Origin: an uncultured Bacteroidales bacterium
GTDB taxonomy: Bacteria; Bacteroidota; Bacteroidia; Bacteroidales; UBA932
NCBI GenBank assembly: GCA_947302175.1
Contig: CAMYVB010000001.1
Coordinates: 154,397 to 218,396 of the forward strand
Length of the DNA: 64,000 bases
Direction of reading: 5' to 3'
The notes beneath the pieces were generated by a model. The model made no database searches, had not been told where the DNA came from, and saw only the letters and a program-made list of their open reading frames with translations. The translations under genes and the position numbers were made by a program. Positions 10,157 to 18,961 of this stretch are shown here, in pieces; position 1 is the first letter of the stretch, and each line of letters begins with the position of its first letter.

Positions 10157-11797
10157 ATGAGAAATAATTTCCTGACCTTCTTTGTCCTGACTCTGATGTT
10201 CGCGGCCCTGATGTCCGTTCCCTTCCTCGTTCCGGGTGCAGGGTGGGTCGCGCTCTTCGGCCTGGTCCCGCTCCTCTTCATGGATGAGGTCGCCGACCAG
10301 TTGGAAGTGAAGCACTTTTTCTGGTGGTATTATGCGGCTTTCGTGCTTTGGAATGCCGTAACCACCTTCTGGGTGTGCAACGCGACCGTTGGCGGCGGTA
10401 TTTTCGCCGTCCTTGCCAATGCCTTCCAGATGGCGCTGGTCTGGGCCGTATTCAGATTGTCGAAAAAGCGTTTTTTCGGAGTGCTTCCTTATGTGTTCCT
10501 TGCCGTGATGTGGATAGCTTGGGAGAGAGCGTATTTCAGCGCCCAGATTTCATGGCCCTGGCTCACGCTCGGCAATTCGCTTGCAGGCACGGTCAAGCTT
10601 GCGCAGTGGTATGAGTACACCGGGACGCTCGGTGGTTCGCTCTGGATATGGGCTTGCAACATATGGTTATTCCTCATACTCAAGTCCGCCCTCGACGGGA
10701 CGCGTTTTTCGCGGCCGCTGAGTGAGCGCCTGGCCTCATGGCTCGGCGTCGCATTGTTACTGGCCTGCCCTGTCATTGTGTCACTCAAACTCTACGAAAA
10801 CAGGGGAGAGAAGGCTCCCGGAGAAGAGCTTGAAGTGGTGATAGCCCAGCCGAATTTCGACCCTTACGAGAAATTCAGCTCCATTCCCCGCGCCCAGCAG
10901 AACGTTATCCTGCTGGATCTGTTCGAAAAAGGGCTCCGCTCAGCGGGCCGGGACACTGCTTCAGGAGTGCTGCTCCTCGCCCCCGAGACCTTTACCTCGG
11001 ACATAGTGGTAGGGGATTACCCTTCCAGTCCCACGTGGTCGCGTTTCCAGTCCTTCCTGCAGAATCACCCTTCAGCTAATATCCTTTTCGGCGCGTCCTC
11101 TTTCGAGTTTATTCCATCGTCGGTCGAGTCCTACACTGCGCGCACGATGCGCGACGGCTCCAGCTATGAGTCGCACAATTCGGCGCTCATTACTGATGCG
11201 AGCTCAAGGACCGAGATTTACCACAAAAGCAAGCTTGTAGTCGGTACCGAGCTCACCCCTTACCCTCGTTTCTTTACAAAAATAGACAACATGCTCGGGG
11301 GAGTGATGGGGCGCTGCGTAGGTCAGGACAGCGTGTCCCTGCTTCGCTTCAAGACCCTTGACGCTTCAGGCAAGCTCCTTCGCGACATACCTCTCGGCAG
11401 CATCATATGCTATGAGTCCGCCTTCGGAGAATATTGCACAAAATACGTAAAGGAAGGCGCCAAGGCGCTTGTGGTCATAACGAACGACGCCTGGTGGGGC
11501 GACACCCCCGGATATAAGCAGCACCTCAGCTTCTCTTCCCTCAGGGCAATTGAGACCCGCCGCGAGATAGCCCGCTGCGCCAACACAGGCATATCAGGCT
11601 TTATCAACAGCAGGGGAGACGTTCTCAATTCCTCGCATTGGTGGGAAAGGGAGCATATGGAAGGAAGCATTCGTCTTAGCGACGAGAGGACTTTCTTCGT
11701 GCGCTACGGAGACATAACGGGCAGGATATGTACTCTTGCGTTCCTGCTGCTCCTGCTCGCGCTACTTGTGAGGCTCGTTACGATGAAAGTCAAATAA
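10157..11797 (+). CDS. lnt: Apolipoprotein N-acyltransferase
   Basis: Multi-TM N-terminus then nitrilase-like domain: LLAPETF, YHKSKLVVGTELTPYP, IICYESAFGEY, NDAWWGDTPGYKQHLSFSSLRAIETRREIARCANTGISGFI. Confidence 0.94.
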   Translation: MRNNFLTFFVLTLMFAALMSVPFLVPGAGWVALFGLVPLLFMDEVADQLEVKHFFWWYYAAFVLWNAVTTFWVCNATVGGGIFAVLANAFQMALVWAVFRLSKKRFFGVLPYVFLAVMWIAWERAYFSAQISWPWLTLGNSLAGTVKLAQWYEYTGTLGGSLWIWACNIWLFLILKSALDGTRFSRPLSERLASWLGVALLLACPVIVSLKLYENRGEKAPGEELEVVIAQPNFDPYEKFSSIPRAQQNVILLDLFEKGLRSAGRDTASGVLLLAPETFTSDIVVGDYPSSPTWSRFQSFLQNHPSANILFGASSFEFIPSSVESYTARTMRDGSSYESHNSALITDASSRTEIYHKSKLVVGTELTPYPRFFTKIDNMLGGVMGRCVGQDSVSLLRFKTLDASGKLLRDIPLGSIICYESAFGEYCTKYVKEGAKALVVITNDAWWGDTPGYKQHLSFSSLRAIETRREIARCANTGISGFINSRGDVLNSSHWWEREHMEGSIRLSDERTFFVRYGDITGRICTLAFLLLLLALLVRLVTMKVK

Positions 11798-11801
11798 AAA
11801 A

Positions 11802-11831
11802 GAAAGAGGCTCTATTGATCGAGCCTCTTTC
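11802..11831. terminator. Bidirectional terminator between lnt and rng; contains the rng stop codon in its loop
   Basis: GAAAGAGGCTC-tattgatc-GAGCCTCTTTC. Confidence 0.85.
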
Positions 11832-13383
11832 CTTTGTTGTCGTAGAGTTCATTTTGCAGGACGGAGAATTCCGTCGATTCGTCCAGTCTTAGACGTATGC
11901 CGTATTTTTTGCGCCATTTCCTGATGTAGGAGTTGAAAAGGCCGCGGCTTAGGTATGCTCCCAGCATGGGGCTTACCCTGAGATTCATTTCGCGTACTCC
12001 CTTGGAAGAAACGATTTCGGCGATTTTGCGCTCTATTTCCTCGTCGATTATTGCGCTGGAGGTGATTTTACCGGTGCCGTGGCATACGGGGCAGGTCTCC
12101 ATGGTGTCGATCTCCGTGGCGGGGCGAATGCGCTGGCGTGTAATCTGCATCAAGCCGAACTTCGTGAGGGGCAGGACGTTGTGCTTGGCTTTGTCGCCTG
12201 CCATGAGTTCTTCGACGTATTTATAGAGGGCGTTGCGGTGCTCCTGGCTCTCCATGTCTATGAAGTCCACGATGACGATGCCGCCCATATCGCGCAGACG
12301 AAGCTGGCGTACGATTTCTTCCGCGGCTATGCGATTGACCTCGTAGGTGTTTTCTTCCTGGTCTTCGGTCTTGGCCCTGATGCCGCTGTTGACGTCGATG
12401 ACATTGAGCGCTTCAGTGCTTTCAATCACTATGTATGCGCCCTGCTTGATGGGAACAACCTTGCCGAAAGAGCTCTTGATCTGGCGCGTGACTTCGAAGT
12501 GGTCGAAGATGGGCTCGCGGCCGTCGTAGAGCTTGACTATCTTTTCCTGATCGGGGGAGATGACGGATATGTATTCCCTGGTCTCTTCCCACACCTTCTC
12601 GTCGTTCACCCAGATGTTGGTGAATCCGGAGTCGAAAAGGTCCCTCAGGATGGTAGTGGTCTTGGAGTACTCGCTCAGGAGGGGTTTGATCCCCTTGTCG
12701 GCTGCAATGCTTTTCCACGATTCCTCCCATTTGGAGATTAGGGAGCGGAGCTCCCCGACGAGGACTGCCGCGTTCTTGCCTTCTGCGGCCGTGCGTATGA
12801 TTGCGCCGTAATTCTTGGGAAGTATGCTCCTGACGAGGGTCAGAAGCCTCTTTTTCTCTTCCTTGGACGAGATTTTCTGGGATACGCTCACTTTCTGTGC
12901 GAAAGGGAGGAGTACGATGTTGCGTCCTGCCAATGAAATTTCTGCAGTCAGGCGGGACCCTTTCGTGGATATGGGTTCTTTGACGATTTGGCCTATGATC
13001 ATCTGGCCCTTGCTGAGGACATCCGCGATGCGCCCCTCCTTTGCGATGGCGGGGCCGATCTGGATGCTCTCATAGAGGGCTTTGAGATCGGTGTTAGGGT
13101 TGCTCTTCTTTACAAACTCGTCAAAAGACGAAAAATAAAGGCCGAGGTCCAGATAGTGGATGAAGGCCTCTTTTTCGTCTCCTATATCGACGAATGCAGC
13201 ATTCAAAGCGGGGAGGATCTTTTTAACTCTTCCGAGAAAAACATCCCCCACGCTCGAGCTGTGACCCTGACCGGACTCTCTGTTTAGTTCTACCAGCCTG
13301 TGGTTTTCCATCAAGGCTATCCGAACTTCCGATGCCGTTACGTCGACAATCAGATCCTTAACAGAAGAAATCTCAGTCTCCAT
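11812..13383 (-). CDS. rng: Ribonuclease E/G family
   Basis: S1-like VFLGRVKKILPALNAAFVDIGDEKEAFIHYLDL, IDVNSG, DFIDME, METCPVCHGTGKI. Confidence 0.95.
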   Translation of the reverse strand: METEISSVKDLIVDVTASEVRIALMENHRLVELNRESGQGHSSSVGDVFLGRVKKILPALNAAFVDIGDEKEAFIHYLDLGLYFSSFDEFVKKSNPNTDLKALYESIQIGPAIAKEGRIADVLSKGQMIIGQIVKEPISTKGSRLTAEISLAGRNIVLLPFAQKVSVSQKISSKEEKKRLLTLVRSILPKNYGAIIRTAAEGKNAAVLVGELRSLISKWEESWKSIAADKGIKPLLSEYSKTTTILRDLFDSGFTNIWVNDEKVWEETREYISVISPDQEKIVKLYDGREPIFDHFEVTRQIKSSFGKVVPIKQGAYIVIESTEALNVIDVNSGIRAKTEDQEENTYEVNRIAAEEIVRQLRLRDMGGIVIVDFIDMESQEHRNALYKYVEELMAGDKAKHNVLPLTKFGLMQITRQRIRPATEIDTMETCPVCHGTGKITSSAIIDEEIERKIAEIVSSKGVREMNLRVSPMLGAYLSRGLFNSYIRKWRKKYGIRLRLDESTEFSVLQNELYDNKGKRLDQ

Positions 13384-13392
13384 GGGGTCGGC

Positions 13393-13482
13393 TTACTTCT
13401 TCTTGTGTCGGTTCAGGCGCAAACGCTTCTTGCGTTTGTGCGTTGACATTTTATGCCTTTTTCTCTTTTTTCCGCTGGGCAT
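13393..13482 (-). CDS. 29-aa very basic protein resembling the AURKAIP1/COX24 (mS38) C-terminal domain
   Basis: Manual translation of the minus strand: MPSGKKRKRHKMSTHKRKKRLRLNRHKKK*. Not in the supplied ORF track. 9 nt upstream of rng, 20 nt downstream of HU. Confidence 0.88.
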   Translation of the reverse strand: MPSGKKRKRHKMSTHKRKKRLRLNRHKKK

Positions 13483-13502
13483 AATGCTAGTGATTTAAAT
13501 AA

Positions 13503-13784
13503 TTATTTTGCTTCCTTGACGGCCGCGACAAATACCTTTGCGGGCTTGAAGGCGGGGATATTGTGCTCGGGGATGGTGATGGTGGTCTTCTTGGTGATAT
13601 TCCTGGCGGCCTTGGTGGCCCTGTGCTTTACGATGAAGCTGCCGAAGCCACGGAGATAGACGGGCTCGCCTGCAACGATGGAACCCTTGACGCTTTCCAT
13701 GAAAGCTTCAACTACTGCCTGAACTGCTGCCTTCTCAACGCCGGTGGTCTTTGCCACTTCGCTTACGATTTCTGCTTTTGTCAT
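13503..13784 (-). CDS. HU/IHF family DNA-binding protein
   Basis: MTKAEIVSEVAKTTGVEKAAVQAVVEAFMESVKGSIVAGEPVYLRGFGSFIVKHRATKAARNITKKTTITIPEHNIPAFKPAK. Confidence 0.95.
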   Translation of the reverse strand: MTKAEIVSEVAKTTGVEKAAVQAVVEAFMESVKGSIVAGEPVYLRGFGSFIVKHRATKAARNITKKTTITIPEHNIPAFKPAKVFVAAVKEAK

Positions 13785-13831
13785 GATGTAAAAAAAATTA
13801 TGTTTTTATAGTTCTTGTTAATTCGGGGACG

Positions 13832-13862
13832 CAAAAATAGATGTTTTTTCGCAATATTCAAA
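13832..13862 (-). promoter_or_regulatory. Promoter of the HU/mS38-like/rng operon
   Basis: Minus strand TTTG (13862-13859) - N19 - TATTTTTG (13839-13832). Confidence 0.7.
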
Positions 13863-13901
13863 ATCATTTTTCGCTGACTCATTTTGATATGCGCCATATT
13901 T

Positions 13902-13918
13902 TTGGCACGATGATTGAC
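13902..13918 (+). promoter_or_regulatory. Candidate sigma-54 (RpoN)-like -24/-12 element upstream of lon
   Basis: TTGGCACG-ATGA-TTGAC versus consensus YTGGCACGrNNNTTGCW; perfect -24 half, one mismatch in the -12 half. Confidence 0.4.
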
Positions 13919-13936
13919 CATTAAGTCCGGGCACTA

Positions 13937-13959
13937 TTGGCAGTACGGATTCCTGCCAA
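13937..13959. repeat. Inverted repeat TTGGCAG-N9-CTGCCAA in the lon 5' region
   Basis: Arms 13937-13943 and 13953-13959, 9-nt spacer TACGGATTC. Confidence 0.8.
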
Positions 13960-13984
13960 ATTGTCATATATTTTAGGAACTATT

Positions 13985-16390
13985 ATGGATAATTATACAA
14001 ATAAAGAATTCTTGTTTCCCGCGAGTACGGAAGTGAACATCATCCCCGTCATGGGCGAAGGCGGCTCCATGCGCATCGACCCCTCCGAGCTCCCGGACGT
14101 CATACCCGTGCTGGCGCTTCGCAATGCCGTGCTTTTCCCCGGCACCATATACCCCATCACGATAGGCCGCGAAAAGTCAGTTAAGCTCATACGCGACGCC
14201 GAGAAGAGCGGCTCTTTCATCGCTGCAGTGCCCCAGGTGGACATTTCGGTGGAGGACCCTGCGGCGGAAGACCTGTACCCCTACGGCACCGTGGCCAAGG
14301 TCGTCAAGACCCTTGACATGCCTGATGGCACGATAACCGCCATCATACAGTCCTTCAAGCGCCTGAGCGTGGACGCCGTGCTCTCCTACGAGCCCTACAT
14401 CACCGCCCGAGTGCATTATCTCGACGAGTACCTCCCTTCGAGGGACGACAAGGAGATGCGCATGCTCTCCGAGTCCCTCAAGGACAAGGCTTCCACCCTC
14501 ATACGCTCGTCAAATTTCGCCCCCAAGGAGGCAGTCGCCGCCCTCAAGAGCATAGACGATTTCGCCTTCCTTACCAATTTCGTCGCGACTACCATCGACG
14601 TCGAGAACTTTGCCGACAAGGTGGCTCTCCTGCAATACGACGACGTGAAGATGCGCGCCATGAAGCTCCTCACGGTGCTCGACGTCCAGCTCGAGTTCCT
14701 CAAGATCAAGCAGGAAATCAACCAGAAGGTCAAGGGCGAAATAGACCAGCAGCAGAGGGAATACTACCTCAACAACCAGCTGCGCACCATCCAGGAAGAG
14801 CTGGGCATGGACGACAGCGAGGAGCTCGCCAGGTTCCGCGAAAGGGCTGCCGCCAAGAAGTGGCCCGAAAAGGTCGCCGCCATCTTCGAAAAGGAGATGG
14901 TCAAGCTCGAGCGCTACAACACTTCCTCGCCCGACTACAGCGTCCAGTACAACTTCATCGAGTTCATGCTCGACCTCCCCTGGGGCGAGATGTCGGAGGA
15001 CAACCTCGACCTCAAGCACGCCCGCAAGGTCCTCGATCACGACCATTTCGGTCTCGACCAGGTCAAGGACCGCATAATCGAGTACCTCGCCGTGCTCAAG
15101 CTCAAGGGCAATATGAAATCCCCCATACTCTGCCTCTACGGCCCTCCCGGAGTGGGCAAAACCTCCCTTGGCAAGTCCGTCGCCAGGGCCCTCGGCCGCG
15201 AGTACGTGAGGATTTCGCTCGGCGGCATGCACGATGAGGCCGAAATACGCGGCCACCGCAAGACCTATGTCGGCGCCCTGCCCGGCAGGATCCTGAGCGG
15301 CATAGCCCGTGCCGGCAAGTCCAACCCCGTCGTCGTGCTTGACGAGATTGACAAGCTTAATTCCGACTTCAAGGGCGACCCTTCGTCCGCCCTACTCGAA
15401 GTCCTCGACCCCGAGCAGAACTCCACCTTCCACGACAACTATCTCGACATCGATTACGATTTGTCGAACGTCCTTTTCATCACCACCGCCAACGGCATTT
15501 CAAGCATACAGCCCGCCCTCAAGGACAGGATGGAAATGATCAACGTGACCGGCTATCTCGCTGAAGAGAAGGCCGAAATCGCCACCCACTTCCTCCTCCC
15601 GAAGCAGATAGAAGAGCACGGACTGCCCAAAAACGCCTTCCGCTTCGAGCCTTCCGCCCTTCGCGCCGTCATCGACGAGTACACCCACGAAAGCGGCGTC
15701 CGCGGCCTGGAGAAACGCATAGCCAAGATTGCCCGCCTTACCGCCAAGAAGATGGCAATGGAGGAGGAATACCCCACCGTCATCAAGAAAGAGCATCTCA
15801 AGGAGTACCTGGGCCTGCCGACCAATTTCCACGACCTCCAGAAGGGCAACGAAGTCCCCGGAGTCGTGACGGGCCTCGCCTGGACCGAGATGGGCGGCGA
15901 AATCCTCTTCGTAGAGAGCAGCGTCTCCAACGGCAAGGGCGTAATGACCATGACAGGCAACCTCGGCGACGTCATGAAAGAGTCCGCCACCATCGCCTAC
16001 CAGTATATCAAGGCCCACCCCGAGCTCGCCCACATGACCAGCGAGGAGTTCGCAGCCAAGGACATACACGTCCACGTGCCCGAGGGCGCCGTGCCCAAGG
16101 ATGGCCCTTCGGCCGGCATCACCATGGTGAGCTCCATGATTTCCGCCCTTCGCGGCGAAAGGATCAAGCTCCATTATGCCATGACAGGCGAAATGACCCT
16201 TCGCGGAAGGGTCCTGCCCGTCGGCGGCATCAAGGAAAAGATACTGGCCGCCAAGCGCTCCGGAGTGAAGACCATAGTCATCTCCGAAGAGAACCGCAAG
16301 GATGTAGAGGACATCAAGGAAATCTACATCAAGGGTCTCGACTTCATCTACGTCCACGACATCAACGACGTAATCAGCAATATATTCTGA
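13985..16390 (+). CDS. lon: ATP-dependent Lon protease
   Basis: N-domain [71 protein letters not shown] catalytic Ser. Start at 13985 (MDNYTNKEF) preferred over 13937, which lies in the inverted repeat. Confidence 0.96.
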   Translation: MDNYTNKEFLFPASTEVNIIPVMGEGGSMRIDPSELPDVIPVLALRNAVLFPGTIYPITIGREKSVKLIRDAEKSGSFIAAVPQVDISVEDPAAEDLYPYGTVAKVVKTLDMPDGTITAIIQSFKRLSVDAVLSYEPYITARVHYLDEYLPSRDDKEMRMLSESLKDKASTLIRSSNFAPKEAVAALKSIDDFAFLTNFVATTIDVENFADKVALLQYDDVKMRAMKLLTVLDVQLEFLKIKQEINQKVKGEIDQQQREYYLNNQLRTIQEELGMDDSEELARFRERAAAKKWPEKVAAIFEKEMVKLERYNTSSPDYSVQYNFIEFMLDLPWGEMSEDNLDLKHARKVLDHDHFGLDQVKDRIIEYLAVLKLKGNMKSPILCLYGPPGVGKTSLGKSVARALGREYVRISLGGMHDEAEIRGHRKTYVGALPGRILSGIARAGKSNPVVVLDEIDKLNSDFKGDPSSALLEVLDPEQNSTFHDNYLDIDYDLSNVLFITTANGISSIQPALKDRMEMINVTGYLAEEKAEIATHFLLPKQIEEHGLPKNAFRFEPSALRAVIDEYTHESGVRGLEKRIAKIARLTAKKMAMEEEYPTVIKKEHLKEYLGLPTNFHDLQKGNEVPGVVTGLAWTEMGGEILFVESSVSNGKGVMTMTGNLGDVMKESATIAYQYIKAHPELAHMTSEEFAAKDIHVHVPEGAVPKDGPSAGITMVSSMISALRGERIKLHYAMTGEMTLRGRVLPVGGIKEKILAAKRSGVKTIVISEENRKDVEDIKEIYIKGLDFIYVHDINDVISNIF

Positions 16391-17058
16391 TGGAAGTAAG
16401 GATTGAGCAAAGCTGGAAGGAGGCTCTCGCTCCGGAGTTCGAAAAACCGTATTTCGAGTCGCTGGTGCGCTTCCTCCACGGCGAAAAAGATTCCGGCCGG
16501 GTGGTTTATCCTCCCGGCGGAAGCATTTTCAAGGCTTTCGAGCTCACTCCGCTCCCGTCCGTCAAGGCAGTCATCCTCGGCCAGGATCCCTACCACAACC
16601 CCGGGCAGGCCATGGGCCTTAGTTTTTCCGTCCCCGACGGCATCCCTTCGCCGCCTTCGCTCAACAACATCTTCAAGGAGATTGAGAACGACCTCGGCGT
16701 CAGGATGTCCGGCAGGACCAATCTCGAGCCCTGGGCCAGGCAGGGAGTGCTCCTTCTGAACGCCATCCTGACGGTGAGGGCCGGAGCTGCTGCTTCGCAC
16801 AGCGGCATTGGCTGGCAGGAATTCACCGATGCCGTCATCAGGACGGTGTCCGAGCGCTGCGACGGCGTGGTTTTCCTCCTCTGGGGCAATTTCGCGCGCA
16901 GCAAGCGCGACCTCATCGACACCTCCCGCCACTACGTTCTGGAGGCGGCGCACCCCTCGCCGCTTGCCCGAGGCGCGTTTTTTGGATGCCGTCATTTTTC
17001 AAAGACCAACGAAATACTCGCCCGCGAGGGCAAAACTCCCATAAACTGGCAGTTATAA
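16390..17058 (+). CDS. ung: Uracil-DNA glycosylase family 1
   Basis: VILGQDPYHNPGQAMGLSFSVP, WARQGVLLLNAILTV, HPSPLARGAFFGCRHFSKTN. Confidence 0.97.
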   Translation: MEVRIEQSWKEALAPEFEKPYFESLVRFLHGEKDSGRVVYPPGGSIFKAFELTPLPSVKAVILGQDPYHNPGQAMGLSFSVPDGIPSPPSLNNIFKEIENDLGVRMSGRTNLEPWARQGVLLLNAILTVRAGAAASHSGIGWQEFTDAVIRTVSERCDGVVFLLWGNFARSKRDLIDTSRHYVLEAAHPSPLARGAFFGCRHFSKTNEILAREGKTPINWQL

Positions 17059-17531
17059 TGAAACGCATAGCGCTTTTCCCCGGATCTTTCGATCCTTTTA
17101 CCGCAGGCCATCTCAACATATTGAAGAGGGCCCTTACGATGTTTGACGAAGTCGTTGTCGCCGCCGGCGTCAACCAGGACAAACGCGGCTTTTTCGACAT
17201 GGACTCCAGGCTCGAAATCATACGTCAGGCCACAAAGGGCATGGAAGGCGTGTCATGCATCAAGTATGACGGCCTGACCGTAGACCTTTGCCGCGAAATG
17301 GGCATACGCCACATCGTGAGGGGCGTGCGCAACATGATTGATTTCGAGACTGAAAGGTCGGTTGCGGATGCTAACCGCCGCCTTGCTCCCGAGATTGAGA
17401 CCATCATTATCCCTACAGCCCAGGAGTTCGCCCACATCTCTTCGTCCGCCGTGCGCGACATCCTGCGCCATGGCGGCGACACGGGTCTTTTCCTTTCAGA
17501 AGGAGTAGTACTTCCTCCCCGTAATGCGTAG
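17058..17531 (+). CDS. coaD: Pantetheine-phosphate adenylyltransferase
   Basis: MKRIALFPGSFDPFTAGHLNILKRAL, RGVRNMIDFETE, ISSSAVRD; start corrected from ORF track 16986. Confidence 0.95.
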   Translation: MKRIALFPGSFDPFTAGHLNILKRALTMFDEVVVAAGVNQDKRGFFDMDSRLEIIRQATKGMEGVSCIKYDGLTVDLCREMGIRHIVRGVRNMIDFETERSVADANRRLAPEIETIIIPTAQEFAHISSSAVRDILRHGGDTGLFLSEGVVLPPRNA

Positions 17532-18702
17532 GGTCCTTCTCATATTGTCACTTTGCTGCTCGTTTGCCTTCAGTGCGGCTGCGCAGAGGGATTCGCTTTC
17601 CATGGCGAAGCTCTATTCTCTGCTCGACCAGTACGTAGCCGCCATGGAAGACCTCGACACCCCTGCAAAGGAGGCAGAGTGCGATATGATTGTTTCTTCG
17701 TGCCAGGATTCCCTGTTGAAGCAGGATGTTGCGCTAAGGCTCTACTCGCACTACATCTCTTCCACCCTGATGGGGGAGGAGGCTGTTGCCATCCATCTTT
17801 TCGACCGCTGGTTCGAAAGCGGTGAAGTGAAGTTCAAGAGCGGCAGCGACTTCTATCAGGCGCGCATTTATGCCACGTTCAACCGCAATTCGCTGGTGGG
17901 CTTGCCCTCGCCCGTCATCGAGATGCAGGACAGCTCAGGCAGTCCCATTACGGTCCCTGGAGGCTCAGGCAGGCGTACGATACTGTATTTTTATGATATA
18001 TCCTGCCCCAAGTGCAGCATGGAGTCGGTCCTGCTGCGCTATTATCTCAACGACGTGGATTCGGAGCTGGATTTTTACGCTCTGTACTGCGGCTCGGATG
18101 CTGCTGAGTGGGAGAAATACCGCTCGGAGAGACTTCCTCAGGGCAATTCCAAGGTAAGGGTTTTCCATGCCTGGGATCCGGAGGGGGAGAGCGGCTTCCA
18201 GATGCAGTTCGGAGTGCTCCAGACGCCCAGGCTTTTCCTGCTGGACAGAGATGGTACCATCATCGGGCGCGGGCTGGATATCGAGGCTTTGCGCCAGATG
18301 GTCTCCGAGGCGGCTGCCGACGATGAGCTGACTATGCGCAATCCAGAGGGGGCGAGCCTGCCCTCCATCAAGGTGCCCGGAGTTCTGAAGCGCTGCGGTA
18401 AGTCTTCGCTCAAAACGCTGAAACTCAGCTCGCTGAGGGGCTCTCCTGCGTATCTGGTCTTTTATTCGCAGACTTGCTCGCGCTGCGCCGCTGCGCTCGA
18501 TTCTCTCGATGCCGTTCTCTCCTCGAGCAAGCGCTCAAAAGCTTTTTTAGTCGATGTCGATGAGTTGATGGCAGAGAATCCCGAGCTCATGGGGCAGCTG
18601 CTCGACTCGTTCGACCTTCGCGTCCTGCCGCACGTTTTTTCCCTCGACTCCCACGGCCGCATCACGGGGCGTTATCTCGATTTGAAAGACGGGGAGAAAT
18701 GA
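17524..18702 (+). CDS. Secreted thioredoxin-fold protein (DUF5106/TlpA-like)
   Basis: Signal peptide; ILYFYDISCPKCSMES and VFYSQTCSRCAAAL CxxC motifs in two thioredoxin-like regions. Confidence 0.75.
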   Translation: MRRVLLILSLCCSFAFSAAAQRDSLSMAKLYSLLDQYVAAMEDLDTPAKEAECDMIVSSCQDSLLKQDVALRLYSHYISSTLMGEEAVAIHLFDRWFESGEVKFKSGSDFYQARIYATFNRNSLVGLPSPVIEMQDSSGSPITVPGGSGRRTILYFYDISCPKCSMESVLLRYYLNDVDSELDFYALYCGSDAAEWEKYRSERLPQGNSKVRVFHAWDPEGESGFQMQFGVLQTPRLFLLDRDGTIIGRGLDIEALRQMVSEAAADDELTMRNPEGASLPSIKVPGVLKRCGKSSLKTLKLSSLRGSPAYLVFYSQTCSRCAAALDSLDAVLSSSKRSKAFLVDVDELMAENPELMGQLLDSFDLRVLPHVFSLDSHGRITGRYLDLKDGEK

Positions 18703-18711
18703 TTATCTTTG
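18680..18711 (+). promoter_or_regulatory. Promoter TTTG-N20-TATCTTTG abutting the next start codon
   Basis: TTTG 18680-18683; TATCTTTG 18704-18711; ATG at 18716. Confidence 0.65.
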
Positions 18712-18715
18712 CATT

Positions 18716-18952
18716 ATGGCAGCAAGAAAGCGTAGAAACATCCCGAATGTCGACCCTGATTTCCTCGAGAAGCAGAAAGCTTCCCTGGTGAGGAATCACC
18801 GCCAGGTGATACTTTTCAACGAAAAGGAGATGAATGCCATCGACGAGTATTGCCGCCGCTTCAAGATAAAGTCCAAGTCCGCCATGCTCAGGCAGGCGGT
18901 TATGGAGAGGATCCTGGGCGATCTTGACGAAAACCACCCCACTCTTTTTTAG
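18716..18952 (+). CDS. Small basic protein with ribbon-helix-helix-like C-terminus
   Basis: RQVILFNEKEMNAIDEYCRRFKIKSKSAMLRQAVMERIL resembles a CopG/RHH beta-alpha-alpha unit. Confidence 0.6.
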   Translation: MAARKRRNIPNVDPDFLEKQKASLVRNHRQVILFNEKEMNAIDEYCRRFKIKSKSAMLRQAVMERILGDLDENHPTLF

Positions 18953-18961
18953 ACAATCGAA

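Noticed and set aside
13937-13959. CIRCE (HrcA) operator
   Set aside because: Same 9-nt spacer, but the arms TTGGCAG/CTGCCAA do not match TTAGCACTC/GAGTGCTAA; kept only as an unassigned inverted repeat.
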